A stretch of 64,000 nucleotides of DNA from Pilaira anomala (taxonomy: Eukaryota > Mucoromycota > Mucoromycetes > Mucorales > Mucoraceae), in the NCBI GenBank assembly GCA_025716855.1, contig JAIXMQ010000046.1, forward strand, positions 124,001-188,000. Reading direction: 5' to 3'. The notes under the pieces were generated by a model. It was not told where the DNA came from and did not search any database. It was given only the letters and a program-made list of their open reading frames with translations. The translations under genes were made by a program, and so were the position numbers. Every line of letters starts with the position of its first letter. Within the stretch, counting starts at the first letter, position 1. Shown here in pieces: positions 13,801-25,322 of this stretch.

Positions 13801-14478
13801 AAAATTGTCTTACTTGTTACATCACACATTTGATGGTTTTCATAAACTGCAAGACCACCGCGATAACAAGTACCATTTTGTCCTGTAGGAACCAAAGAAT
13901 CACAAACAGAATCACTTGTACAAACTTTGTATAAAAAAAAAATCAAAATCAAAATCAGCCTTTTTCTCACTCTTTTTCTCTCTCTCTCTCTCACATATAC
14001 AATTTTTTTTTTTTAAAAAAAAAACATACCATTGCAGTTAATACCCTCCCATCCTTCAGGACAATCACACGTTGTACCATTCTCTCTAGGATATCTTTTT
14101 CTAGGCTCATCTAAACCTCCACACACTATATATATATATATATATAAAAAAGAGAGAATAAATAACAAAATAATCTCGTACATACAAAAAAAAAAGAAAC
14201 TTACTTGGCTGCTGACAATTATTTCCTCCGAAACCAGGAGGACAATGACATTTACCATCATATTCTGAACAATTCGCGAAATGAAGACATTCAAAACCAG
14301 GCAACATACAGTTAAAACATGGTGGACACTCTTCGGGGTCTTTAAAAATATCAAAGTGGTTATATGCTTTAGAAGGTGATATATCTATATACCCTAAATC
14401 CGTTGATTCTAACTGAGCTGCTCTGGTCCCTTTTTCTATAAAGAAAAGTCCCACCAACAATAGTAAGGGTGTCTTCAT
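10847..14478 (-). CDS. ADP1: ADP1-like ABCG-family ABC transporter with N-terminal EGF-like repeats
   Basis: Half-size ABC transporter of the ABCG type with a large extracytoplasmic N-terminus, the layout of yeast Adp1. Ten exons keep phase: 14478-14205, 14125-14030, 13924-13814, 13747-13661, 13598-13539, 13464-13366, 13281-13097, 13020-11715, 11630-11175, 11118-10847 (981 aa). A signal peptide is followed by Cys-rich EGF-like modules ([24 protein letters not shown]) within residues about 1-125 and a further Cys-rich region to about 300. Next come a transmembrane helix at about 314-335, Walker A (GPSGAGKTT, about 400), the ABC signature (SGGERRR, about 507) and Walker B ([13 protein letters not shown], about 526). 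The six-helix ABC2 domain closes the protein. Substrate unknown. Each EGF-region exon is small and starts in the same phase, the pattern expected of shuffled modules. Confidence 0.92.
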
Positions 14479-14508
14479 GTAAGAAAAAGTATGTATATAT
14501 GTGGTGCT

Positions 14509-14546
<38 letters not shown>

Positions 14547-16303
14547 AAAAAGAAAAAGAAGGAATATATATAAAAAAATAAAAAAAAAATGAATAAATGA
14601 TTTGCGAATGTTTTGTTCACATGACGTTTTATCGTACAAACTAGTTACACCAGCCAGGGAAAAAAAACTGGCTTCCATGGCCACGTCATTTTGACCTTGC
14701 ATTGTTTGTATATAAATTCAATGTTTCAACTCAATTTATAAACTTGTTACTGATAAATAAAGTCTATATAAAAAAAATGTGGTAGTAATATAAATGATGA
14801 TAAAAGAGTGATATACAAAGACATTTTAAAACTGAAGAACAAGCATCTCTCTCTCTCTCTCTCTCTCTCAAACCATTATTCTTTATTAAACAGATCAGGC
14901 GTTGATGAAGTATAAGTAAGCATGTCATGTACTTTTCACAAATTATTATTTCCGTGAGAGAGAGGCATATATCTATCAGCACAAAAAGCATTTTTTACAT
15001 TCTGGTCAATTACTCTTTTGAATAATATAACTATAATCCTTTATTCTTCTAACCCATAAAAAAAAAAAATCGAGACAATCTTGTTGTAGTTAATATAGTT
15101 AAACTTTTTTTTTTTTTTCCAAATCTAACTATGTGTACATACATTGAGAGAAAGCTTCGATACTTTTTCATCAAGAAGAACAAAGTATTATATTCGCTGT
15201 GAGAGCCTCTCTCAAATCAGTACGATGTATTATAAGCATGAATAGCTATCATCAAGTAAACTTTTTTTAGAAAAATAAAGTACACACTTGCCGTTCTATT
15301 TTGCGGAAGACTCAATTACTGGATAATGTGTTGCCAAACAACCATATATGAAAAACACGATGGTTTGACATTATACGACTCTATTCCAATGCTAATCATC
15401 AACGATCATGTAAACGGGTGTTATGTATGCGCCCACAAACTCGAAGATGTTATTATCCAATAAAAAAAAAAGGGAGGAGGAGGGAATTAGCCAATAACCT
15501 TGTTAAAAAAAAACTATATGAGTAGTGTATTTATTTTCTACAGAATACAAATAATCAAAAACGTGGGAGGGGGGTTGGGGTTGGGGTTTCCAAACAAACG
15601 TGTTTCTTGTGAAAGCATTCTAACATTTATTTTCTTAAAATACACAATAAAGAGATTTTATTAAGACTACTACTGACATTTTATTATGACTGCTGTTGCT
15701 GCACTTTTCAATACATTTATTAGGCCTTTGAAATAAATATAATGGGTTCCATTTGTTTTTTTTTTCTTAATTGATCAGAATACTAAAGATAGATTAAACT
15801 GCCTATTAAGGTCATATACAATCTAATATACATAAACGTTATTGTGTTACAAGTAACCTTATATTTTCTTCTTCTGTAAATTAGGTTCCTAAACTATGAT
15901 CCATTTTATCTTTCTTCTTCTGGTGTCTTACATGTAATTTATTGCATGAAGTTTGACATTTGGTCAAGTACGTCTTTCTGTCTCATTTTTTTTTTTTTTA
16001 CGTTTAACTTTGTTAACATGTACTTCTTCAATTCATGGTTAGGTTGTTGTCCAGTCTTTAGTTACTTTGTGGGGGGGAAAAAAAAAAAAAAAGAGGGTGG
16101 GGGGAGGAGCGAAGGGACGGTAAAGATCATGCATTAAGTCTATATACTAAATAATTTACCTTTGAAGGAGGAGAATAGATTGATATTTTGAAGATCCTCT
16201 GTGAAAATATTTACTATGTTAGTCTATTAGAAAACTGTCAATGAAACATAGTGAGTGTTATGTATTGACAGAAACACGAAGAGGAAAGCAAACAAAGCGG
16301 AAC

Positions 16304-16352
<49 letters not shown>

Positions 16353-17234
16353 TGGAAACGTCTTTAAAGAAAGAGAAACGCGTCAATAGCTTGTTATGTT
16401 GTAGTTACTTTGTGAAGGTCAAAAATTCTAGTTTAACCAAAAACGTTGATAACGTTTTAAGCTATTATTTATGCACATTTTTGCCCGCCTTCAGTCTTTA
16501 GTCCGCATTTCCTACGATTGGTACTTGAAATATTAGTGATTTCAAATTATATGAATCAGCAATTTTTTTTTTTTTTTTTTTTTTTTTGTTTCCATGGTAA
16601 ATGCATTAGTTTTAGTATAAAAAACTGGGTGCACTCTTTTTTAAGAAAGTGGGAAATAAGCTATAATTAGAAAGAGAAAACAATCACTGCGCCTTCTGGT
16701 TAATCGAGGGGGAAATAGAGGATGATTGGAAAAGTCTCTTTTTTTCTTTTCAGTTTGAGTTAAGAATATGTAATAGCTCATGTAATATGTAATAACAAAG
16801 TATTATTTTATTTCAATTAAATTTAATTCACTTGTTATGTGAGCATTGCATGTGAAAGGGTGTTAATATTGTCACAGAATCGGCAAACAAATCGGAAACA
16901 ATCATTTTTTGAATAGTCTAGATTAAATATATAATAATAAAAAATTTAACCTTTTAGATTATCTATCAAATGGTTGAAAACACCGATCACGAAATAAACT
17001 CCCATTAAAAAACCCAACTATTTTAATACGTCTACTTGAGAGAGAGAGAGTGAGAGAGAGTGAGAGTTCATGGCTAACTTATTTTTGCGATCAAGAAATT
17101 TTTTTATGATTACACAAAATGACTAACGCTCTCGTGAAACCAGTTTACGGTAGCCTATATAAAAAAAAAAAAAAAAAAAAAGAAGGGGGGAAGGTCATCT
17201 TATGGGAAGTTTATTCAAATCATAGTGATAAGAG

Positions 17235-17269
<35 letters not shown>

Positions 17270-17369
17270 TCCCCCACTTCCCCAATATACTTGTCCTTTC
17301 TAGCTATTCAATCTAGGTTAGGATAGTGGGGGAGGGGGGCTTTATAGAAATAGAGGTATTATTTTGTAG
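14479..17369. other. Long intergenic region, no gene seen
   Basis: Nearly 3 kb between the divergent ADP1-like and bZIP genes. It holds many homopolymers (A27 upstream of 14543, A43 at 16307-16349, T25 near 16563), G-rich patches (about 15564-15590 and 16070-16110) and a degenerate GA repeat at 17038-17066. Short open frames are low-complexity and were not called. Confidence 0.5.
16307..16349 (+). repeat. Poly(A)43 homopolymer
   Basis: Uninterrupted run of 43 adenines in intergenic DNA. Length may be affected by sequencing or assembly. Confidence 0.9.
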
Positions 17370-17388
17370 ATGTTGCAATGTAGCACGG

Positions 17389-17446
17389 ATGACTCGGAGC
17401 GGTTACTGAATTAGCCTTGTTTTACTTATCGGCCAATTATATAAAA
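17389..17446 (+). promoter_or_regulatory. bZIP gene promoter: ATGACTC, CCAAT and TATA elements
   Basis: ATGACTC at 17389-17395 matches the core of the Gcn4/AP-1-type site. CCAAT lies at 17433-17437 and TATAAAA at 17440-17446. The spacing to the ATG at 17611 leaves a leader of roughly 130-140 nt if transcription starts about 30 nt after the TATA box. Because the downstream gene encodes a Gcn4-like factor, the ATGACTC site could allow autoregulation; that is inference. Confidence 0.45.
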
Positions 17447-17610
17447 GTGAAAAAAAAAAAAATCTGACAGTCTCGTTTTTTCATCGCCACTCGAAAGAAC
17501 AAAAGTATAAAAATCAAATGAATCATTTCAATCTCTCTTTTTTTCTTCTGTTACTATTTATTCATATACACACAAAAACCATATATACATATATATATAT
17601 ATATAACATA

Positions 17611-18357
17611 ATGACTTCCCCTTTAATTAATAACAATGAACTTCTTAACCTTGACTCTTTGGATGATTGGTTAGAAAGTGACCTCCGTCAATCTGGGATA
17701 TTATTACCAAGTGCTGTTGATAATAAACCTTTTGACATGTCTACTCCTGCTCTCGGTCCAAGCATGATGGCTTCTCCACCTATTTCAGAATGTACTCCTC
17801 GTATGGACCCTCTTTTAGACCTCTCTACTCCTTTAATGAAGTATGAACCTCTTTCTCCTATTGAAACTCCCAAAATGTTACCTCAAGATATATCCAATTC
17901 CTCCTCAGTTGATCTTCAACCATTTATTAAGGCACTTACACTATTGGGTTCAATTCAATATAATCAACAAACCAACACAAATAATAATAATAACAACGAC
18001 ATCAACAACAATAATAATAATAATAAAAAGCGTGAAAGAAGCGAATCGATAGATGATACTCAAGATATGGTAGTTTTAAAACGACAAAGAAATACAGATG
18101 CTGCTAGAAGATCTCGTCAACGCAAGGCACAAAAGATGGATAGCTTAGAAAGAAGAGTATTAGAATTAGAAAATGATAACGAACGCTTAAAGTTACGCGC
18201 TGCAGTAGCTGAAAGTGAACGCGCCAACATTGAAGCAAAAGAAAAAAGAAGCAGAGTTCGAATTTTGGAATTAGAAAGACAACTTGCAGATACTCACAAA
18301 GCATTATTAAGATATAGTAAATCTGTAGCAGCAAATACAACAACAAAAGTGAATTGA
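17611..18357 (+). CDS. Gcn4-like bZIP transcription factor
   Basis: Nuclear DNA-binding activator of 248 aa in one exon. The basic region (about residues 157-180) reads KRQRNTDAARRSRQRKAQKM, very close to the Gcn4/CPC1 type (RNTEAARRSRARK). A leucine-zipper-like coiled coil follows to about residue 240, rich in Leu, Glu and Arg. The N-terminus is acidic with Ser/Pro patches (activation domain). A run of Asn codons (AAT/AAC)n lies at about residues 124-145. I chose the ATG at 17611 (MTSPL). An in-frame ATG at 17518 would add 31 hydrophobic, Tyr/Ile-rich residues that look like translated leader. Function in amino-acid control is inferred from the basic region only. Confidence 0.85.
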   Translation: MTSPLINNNELLNLDSLDDWLESDLRQSGILLPSAVDNKPFDMSTPALGPSMMASPPISECTPRMDPLLDLSTPLMKYEPLSPIETPKMLPQDISNSSSVDLQPFIKALTLLGSIQYNQQTNTNNNNNNDINNNNNNNKKRERSESIDDTQDMVVLKRQRNTDAARRSRQRKAQKMDSLERRVLELENDNERLKLRAAVAESERANIEAKEKRSRVRILELERQLADTHKALLRYSKSVAANTTTKVN

Positions 18358-20303
18358 TGGTTTTCCCCCTCCCCCTTTTTTTTTCTTTTTTTTTTTCTCT
18401 CTTTTTATATATATATACACCAAAAAAAACCCATTTTTTTTTCCTCTTCCTTTTTTTTTTCACACACTCACATCCTTTATTCTCTACATATTTTTTTTTT
18501 TATATCAATTTTTCTGTGTTGATATTTCAATACTCTAATGCGATAAACTTTACTATACAAACTTGAGGAAGTGTGATCTTTTTCACCTTCTTCTAAACCC
18601 ACACAAAAGCGTGTACCCCATGACTTATTAGTGTCGAAAAAATGTTTTTTTTTTCATGGCTCTTTTTATAGATTGGTCTTCTCGCTAAAAACAAAACTCT
18701 CTCTCTATCTCTCTCTCTCTCTCTCTCTCCTTCCTCTTTGTATCTATAGATTACTAACTACGATTTCTTTTTTTCTTTGTATTTATAGGTTTTTTAAAAA
18801 AAAGGAATATTTGTGTTGTTATGTCTTTCAAAAAAAAAAAGAGGAAAAAAAATCAAAAAAAAAAATCAAAAAGAAGTGTTAAAAAAAAACCCCCCCCAAT
18901 TAATATTTATGTACTGTATATATCTTTTTTTTTTTACTAACTTGACATGATTCTATCTTATTATTATAAAGTAGGTTTTATATTTTTTTCAGGCCAAAAC
19001 ATGAGAATCATCAAGAAGAGGAGAAGAAGAAGAAGAAGAAAAGTCTTTTTAATAATATGTCTTAATAATAATATGATAACTCTTTCTTGAGGTCCTCTTC
19101 TTCTATTATACAATTATTATTATATTATTAAAGTTTCTTTTTTTTTTTATTAAAAACTATCATTTTCATCAAGTGTGTGTCTTTTTCCTTTTTTATTTTT
19201 TACCTGTTTGGAATGAATAACATTGAATTGATTGGTGTTTTCGTTACTAATGCCCTGTTACTGAGTTTACAAAAATTAAAGTTAAAGTGCCTTTTTTTCT
19301 TTACTACTATTACTACATCCTTCAAACTATACATTTAATCCTTGAAACTCAAAATTAAAAAAAAAATGATGTTATATCTTCATTTCTCCATATAAAGATT
19401 AGTTCAATATTTTTGTAACCTCAATTAAATACAAATTTTTGACGTTTTCATATCGGAGATCTTGCCACTAATAAATTATTATTTAAAACAAAGCTACAAC
19501 ACTTGACAAATGAAAGCAAACCATTTCTTATAATTAATATAGGTAAAATCCAACAATTGAAACTACTACTTTCAAATCTAAAAATGGATTATATTAAAAA
19601 AAAAAAAAAAAAAAAAATTTATATATATATTAGCCTTTTAGCATGATGCAATGCATTTCATATATACGCATACAACTTGGACTATGTTATTTATGGAAAG
19701 ATTGCTCTGAGTTATTTTAAAAGACGTTGTCATACGTTAATGAAGGCATATATTAAATAAAAAAAAAAAATTTTTTTTTTGGGAAAAGTACAAACAGTAA
19801 AAGTGGCTTGTTGACATCACATCCCCTTTCTTTACCATATTTATTGAAAGTATATGCTATCATCATTGTCTTTTTTTTTTTTTTCAACGTATAATACCCC
19901 CCCCCCCCTCTTACACACGCACATATATATAGTCCTTATCATCATCACTTCCGCAGATCAAATTTGATTTTTTTAACTCAAAAAACACACGCGTAAAAAT
20001 GTACCAACCAATCGATTGCATTTTAAAAGTCCTTAAAAGAATACAACATTTGTCAAGGATTCGTAATATCAAAATCGAGAGTATGATCGAAATAAATATA
20101 GCTTTTGTAAATGATTATACCTGTATAATTTTCAGCCTCTCTCTCTCTCTCTGTTTCTCTTTACTGTTCATTTCATCAAGTAATGGCAAAAAAATTGATT
20201 TGAGATACAGTTTATACTTTTATCCATTTTTGAGTTTTTACCCGACAAAAAGAACGCGAAGAAAGCTCTGGTAAAACTCAATTTATAAAAGATCTGCATC
20301 TGG

Positions 20304-20335
<32 letters not shown>

Positions 20336-20762
20336 GCTTGAAAGCTGCTGACCCTCCAAAGAGCTTATCTACCCTACTACTACTAGTATTTTTATTGACA
20401 TAAATCTCCTTTTATATCAGGTACAGTAACAACCAGTTAATTTTGCTTTCCCTAAGGAACTAGTTTATTCAAGATAACATCGTGCACTATCAAACCTTAT
20501 TAGGTCGTCACGTCTCTCTCTTTATTTTACGCAATACCCTGTTGTTGTTTTTCATATTATTTTACTTATATTATTATGTTCGTATATAAAGTTTACAGTC
20601 AGATGATTTATACATTTTTATTTTTCATCTCATTCTAAGCCTCGATCATGAATGTATTACCTACTTTTTGGTTTCATTAATTATTACGTGTAAGCTGCTT
20701 GGTTTACTTGTGTCAGGAAGATGCTTAAAAATCATATCTGCCAAAGCAAGACCAGAAATGTC

Positions 20763-20793
<31 letters not shown>

Positions 20794-22000
20794 GCAGTTT
20801 AATTTCGTCCCTCTTCTCTCTTTCAGCCGCGGTAGTATGATAAAAGTAATTAAAGAAGTTTCAGGATATAAACAACAAGCCCTTTGAGTATTACTTTCGT
20901 AGAAAAAAAAAGGGGGGAGGGGGCTTCGTTGGAGCAGATTTATTATCATCGCCTAGTGTAGTGAAAAAAGTTATGTATAGTGTAAGAAGGTAATTTAGAT
21001 CTTAAATAGTACACTATACAAAAAGCAACAGCATATTGTATTAACTTTTACACGGGAAAATGCAATATGCTACTATCTTATACCTATACCATTTTAAGTA
21101 ACGCATGGCCTATAGGTATATATAATAACTCTTTATTTCTCGTTGTTCTGTACAAAATCAGTTTCACTATATTTTGATCGAGTGTGGCGATTATCAGTAG
21201 TAAAAGATATATCGAATGATACACTACAGACGTGAGATTGGTATGAATATAAGTAACTTTAATTACGGACATCAAAAAAAATATCGTAATCGCGCGCATT
21301 TTGAACGAAATCATGTCAGAGAAGACATCATGCATTAATAATGAAAAAGTTGGTCTGAAATATTCATGGTCCGTCATTTCGGAAAGAAAAGTGCTGCATG
21401 TTTACAGAACGAATTGCTGCAACAAAATGAGAACTTAAACTCTATTTGAAGCATCGCGATGGTACAATGCAAGGGGCAAAAAAAAAAAAAAAAATTGGCT
21501 TTGAACTTACACTATAAAATTTGAAATTAGGGAGACAATCTATCATATTCTTTTTATATCCCAAGAAAGAAAAAGTACATTATTAGAACCGCTGTTTATG
21601 ATGGCACATAAGCTTCTTCTTTTTAACTCATTTAGCTTTCTAAAGCCGATTTTACGTGTAATTGAAAATACCTTAAACGATTTTCGGTTACCTATAAAGA
21701 AAATATGTGAGCTGTTATAGTGAGAGTGTATAATATTCTTTACATATCCGATCACTACTCTAGAAAAAAAATAGAATTTTGTATACATCTTATACCATAA
21801 ACATTATATTCAATTCTATTTAAATTACAGTTATCTCTCATGATACAAATACTATGTATGTGGCTCTTTTTTATCCGCAATTGAAGACCTATTCAAAGAA
21901 ACAATACTATAAATGCGAAACAAGTTTTATGATCCCGTATATTCCGATCACCATGAACTCCGTAAAAAAAAAAAAAGGAAAACTATAATCATTAAACGAT

Positions 22001-22047
<47 letters not shown>

Positions 22048-23345
22048 TGATTCTATCCTGTTTATTTGTGTGGTTGTAAAAATAAAGTAAATTGATTGTT
22101 CACTCTTACATTGAAGTTTCTATTATGAACGGATCAAACAACTTTTTTGTGTTTCTGTGTTCCTTAATACGCTTGAAAAAGACTTCATTCTCTCCTGTTA
22201 CATTAACAGATAGCTATTAATCAATGAAAACGTATATAATTTTAGAAGCTTTTTCCATATTTCTTTTTGCAGGAGAGAAGCAGAGGATATGAACTTTTCA
22301 ATGTACACACATATACATTGTTTTGTTGTAAACAACTTTAAACAAATTGAATGTGTTTGTAACACAAACCCAATCATCTTTTTTAACTTGCAAGAAAATC
22401 ACAAGCATTATATTTTCTTCGGGACGACATACCAATCGCGTTTTTTCAGAAAGTAATTAAATGCTTTTAATTTTTCGTAACATGTATGTGATCTTTGTAA
22501 TTTTATTCTGTGTATATAAGTACAACATTTTGAGTGTAACTGAAAAGAGAAAAAAAGGGTTTCTTTGTTTTTTATATATGAGCTCTTTTCTCATATCATT
22601 CTATTATATATACAATGCATTTAAAAATTGAAGTTTATAGTTAACTTTTTTTTTTCCCCCTCCTCCTTTACCAATTGTTACTGTATAATAAAAAAAGTGA
22701 CAAAAATACCGATTATGGGAAAAAAGTCAGCAGATTTATTTGGACAAGTTGACCGAATGCAGTAAACACGTTCTATCTTAACAAATGTGACAGATGAGGC
22801 GAAAAAAAAAAAAGCATTTTTTCTCACGTAAAATATGCCACTATTTGAAAGCAATGGAGTTCCCCCCTCTCCTCTCGCTTGTGACCTCACATGCTTCTTT
22901 TTCTACATCAGAGCGTCGTGAATATAATTCTCTTTTTATGCGCTGTTGTGTGTTCATTTGTGAAATTTCATATAAAGGGGGGGGGAAGAGGGGAGGACCT
23001 TGAATTTGTTTTTACAAAAGCTGTTCATTGTTATTTTTATTTCTCTTTTGACACGAAAAGGGTTAGAATATTTAACAATTTATTAATTGGCACACACAAA
23101 AGAGCCACTTTCTCAAAATGTTGTATCCAACTTTCTTTTTTTTTTTTTTTTTTTTGGGAGTCGGATCCTTTTTAATTAGTTAAAAAGAATATACAGAAAT
23201 TTGTTGTGATAATGAGAGCTACTTTTTCTTTTTTTGCCACTGTCAAAATATTAAACAATAATTCTCATAATTCCAGATTTTCAAAGAAAATCACACCTTT
23301 TTTTTTTAGCTATTATTAGTAACTGAACATTACCAATAAGGGAGA
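18358..23345. other. 5-kb gene-poor region
   Basis: AT-rich, with (CT)n, (TA)n and long T or A tracts (T24 near 20310-20334, (TA)n at 20766-20792 and 22015-22040). No open frame shows conserved motifs or plausible exon chains, and I found no tRNA-like T-loop consensus. It may hold untranslated RNA that cannot be judged by eye. Confidence 0.45.
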
Positions 23346-23489
23346 ATGGATCCCGCTTCAGATTCTTCAGAAAAGAATAAAAAAGGATATTCCAAGCATG
23401 AAAAAGTAAATAATATAATGATATCAATTTTTTTTTATTTTATTTTATTGGTATTACACAAAATGTTTATTTCTCTAATCGTGATATAA
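23346..23489 (+). CDS. Possible small tail-anchored ORF (47 codons), speculative
   Basis: An ATG in good context (GAGAATGG) opens a 47-aa frame. The first 20 residues are polar and charged (MDPASDSSEKNKKGYSKHEK). The rest is a continuous hydrophobic stretch of Ile, Phe, Leu and Val ending at TAA, as in a small tail-anchored membrane protein. The alternative is that GTAAAT after the polar part is a splice donor, leaving an orphan first exon. No homologue is recognised. Confidence 0.2.
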   Translation: MDPASDSSEKNKKGYSKHEKVNNIMISIFFYFILLVLHKMFISLIVI

Positions 23490-23631
23490 TTTGATTGTGA
23501 AAGTTGGTGGTGTGAAGAAGGGGTAACAAGATGCGGAGTGTTGATAAAAGATAATGGTGTATTATATGTACTATAAGATAAAAATGTGTGTGTGTACAGA
23601 ACACAATTCAACTTGATGAAAAAAAAAAAAG

Positions 23632-23635
<4 letters not shown>

Positions 23636-23682
<47 letters not shown>
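23636..23682 (+). repeat. (AG)n microsatellite
   Basis: About 47 nt of uninterrupted AG dinucleotide in the 3' flank of the RlpA-like gene. Confidence 0.9.
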
Positions 23683-23685
<3 letters not shown>

Positions 23686-23819
23686 AAAGGGGGGAATAAG
23701 GGAATGGAGGATGTATAAGATGTAAATATAAGATCAACTCATATTACATTTTTTTTTTTTTTTTACTTTACAAAAGAAAATGAGAGGAATGAAATTTAGG
23801 GTTAGAAGAAGAGAGTGAT

Positions 23820-24641
23820 TTAGATAAAGTTCCATTTGACCTTAAGAATACCAGTCTTGAAAGCACCAATTTGACCAAAGGCAGCAGGAGAAAGATCAAT
23901 ATGAGTTTTATCACAACTGGGACAACCATCCTTGATAGTTACAGTGACACTCTTACCATTTTCGGTATTGGTAACTCGAGCCTTTCTGTCACAGTAAGAA
24001 CTCTTCTTACTGAAAGAACCGTAAAGGGAACCACTGATAGCAGCAATCAAATCATTGTTATCATTCCAGTCACCACAAGCACCTTGGTTAGGAGTGAAGA
24101 AAGTGGCTTTACCAGTATATCCACCACTGCTAGAAGCTTTAGCGGTAGTCTTCTTGGTGGTCTTTTTAGTTGTCTTTTTAGTTGTCTTTTTAGTTGTCTT
24201 TTTGGTGGTCTTTTTGGTGGTCTTCTTCTTGGTGGTAGTCTTTGCTTTCTTTGTAGAATGACCATCCTTATTACATCTAATTTCACGTACAGATTTGAAG
24301 GGAACATAGACTTGAGTCTTTTTGCCAGATGTGTATGATTTGGGGATATTATACCAGTAAGCAGTGATTGTACACTCTTTACCAGAATGAAGCACATTGT
24401 CGCCATCTCTGAAGGAAACATTGTTCTTGGTGTTGACATAAAGTGTAGTTGTTGTACTCTTGGAGTTACTGGAAGTAGGTTTACAACTTTTGTCGAATAC
24501 ATAAGAGTCACCACGAATTCTAAGGTGAGTGCTGGATGCGCTCAATTCGGCATGTTCATAAGATAATTCACAGCTCTTTGCTACAACATTACCGATAGCG
24601 GCAAAAAGAGCTACAAAGATACAAGATTTTGAGAGTTGCAT
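23820..24641 (-). CDS. Secreted RlpA-like double-psi beta-barrel (expansin/barwin-type) protein with Lys-Thr repeat linker
   Basis: Single-exon 273-aa secreted protein. Residues 1-21 form a signal peptide (ending VVAKS). An N-terminal domain with cysteines at about 23, 52, 87 and 123 follows and is not recognised. A linker of tandem KKTT units spans about 137-167. The C-terminal double-psi beta-barrel carries GKATFFTPNQGACGDWN, VTIKDGCPSC and THIDLSPAAF, the usual signatures of RlpA/barwin/expansin-like fungal proteins. Likely extracellular, wall-associated or host-interacting; enzymatic activity is not implied. A TATA-like element lies near 24728-24735 (minus). The repeat comes from 12-nt units and is prone to length change. 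Confidence 0.85.
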   Translation of the reverse strand: MQLSKSCIFVALFAAIGNVVAKSCELSYEHAELSASSTHLRIRGDSYVFDKSCKPTSSNSKSTTTTLYVNTKNNVSFRDGDNVLHSGKECTITAYWYNIPKSYTSGKKTQVYVPFKSVREIRCNKDGHSTKKAKTTTKKKTTKKTTKKTTKKTTKKTTKKTTKKTTAKASSSGGYTGKATFFTPNQGACGDWNDNNDLIAAISGSLYGSFSKKSSYCDRKARVTNTENGKSVTVTIKDGCPSCDKTHIDLSPAAFGQIGAFKTGILKVKWNFI

Positions 24642-25281
24642 TATATATGTATATATAGAAAAAAAAAAGAAAAGTGATAGAAATAAAGAAAGAAAATATT
24701 GGGTTTTTTTACGCGAAATTCAACTCCTTTATATACAAAAAAATTTGTCATCGATTATTTAGAGGAGTTACCCGTTAACTTTTTCAAATAATGATTAGGG
24801 TTACAAGATGTCCCAAATAAAGAAAACTCAATTTAACTCAAATTGTTACACCGTGCACGACAGCAAGGGAACTTTTCCATTTTATTGCTGACAATTAAAA
24901 AAAAAAACAGTGCTCTGAAAGACTAGCCAAGTAAAGTCTATTAAAACGATTACCGTTCTTCGAATTTAATAATTAGTTTTATATATAAAAGTAAATTTAA
25001 AGCATTGTCATTGTTCCTGAAAAAGTATAATATTCTTCTAGGTCTAATAAATACTCGTCATTATCTTATTAAAAAACGACTCAGTTTGTACACCTTTGTT
25101 ATTTTCTGTAATTTTTATTATTATTATTTTTTTTTTTTCAAAAGAGTACAAATTAGAATTTTTCAAATTAAATGTATTTTTGTACCTTTTTTTTTTTTTT
25201 TTTTTTAATGCATTAATATATTTTCTGCATGGATGAAACAAGGCGAAAGAAAATCCTAGTTTTTTCGAAATAATCGATAAT

Positions 25282-25322
<41 letters not shown>

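Noticed and set aside
17518..17610. Upstream ATG extending the bZIP protein by 31 residues
   Set aside because: The added residues are hydrophobic and come from A/T microsatellite leader; the ATG at 17611 gives a normal acidic N-terminus.
23871..24514. Long open frames on both strands across the RlpA-like gene
   Set aside because: They are shadows created by the 12-nt repeat and low stop density; only the 24641-23820 frame has a signal peptide and domain motifs.
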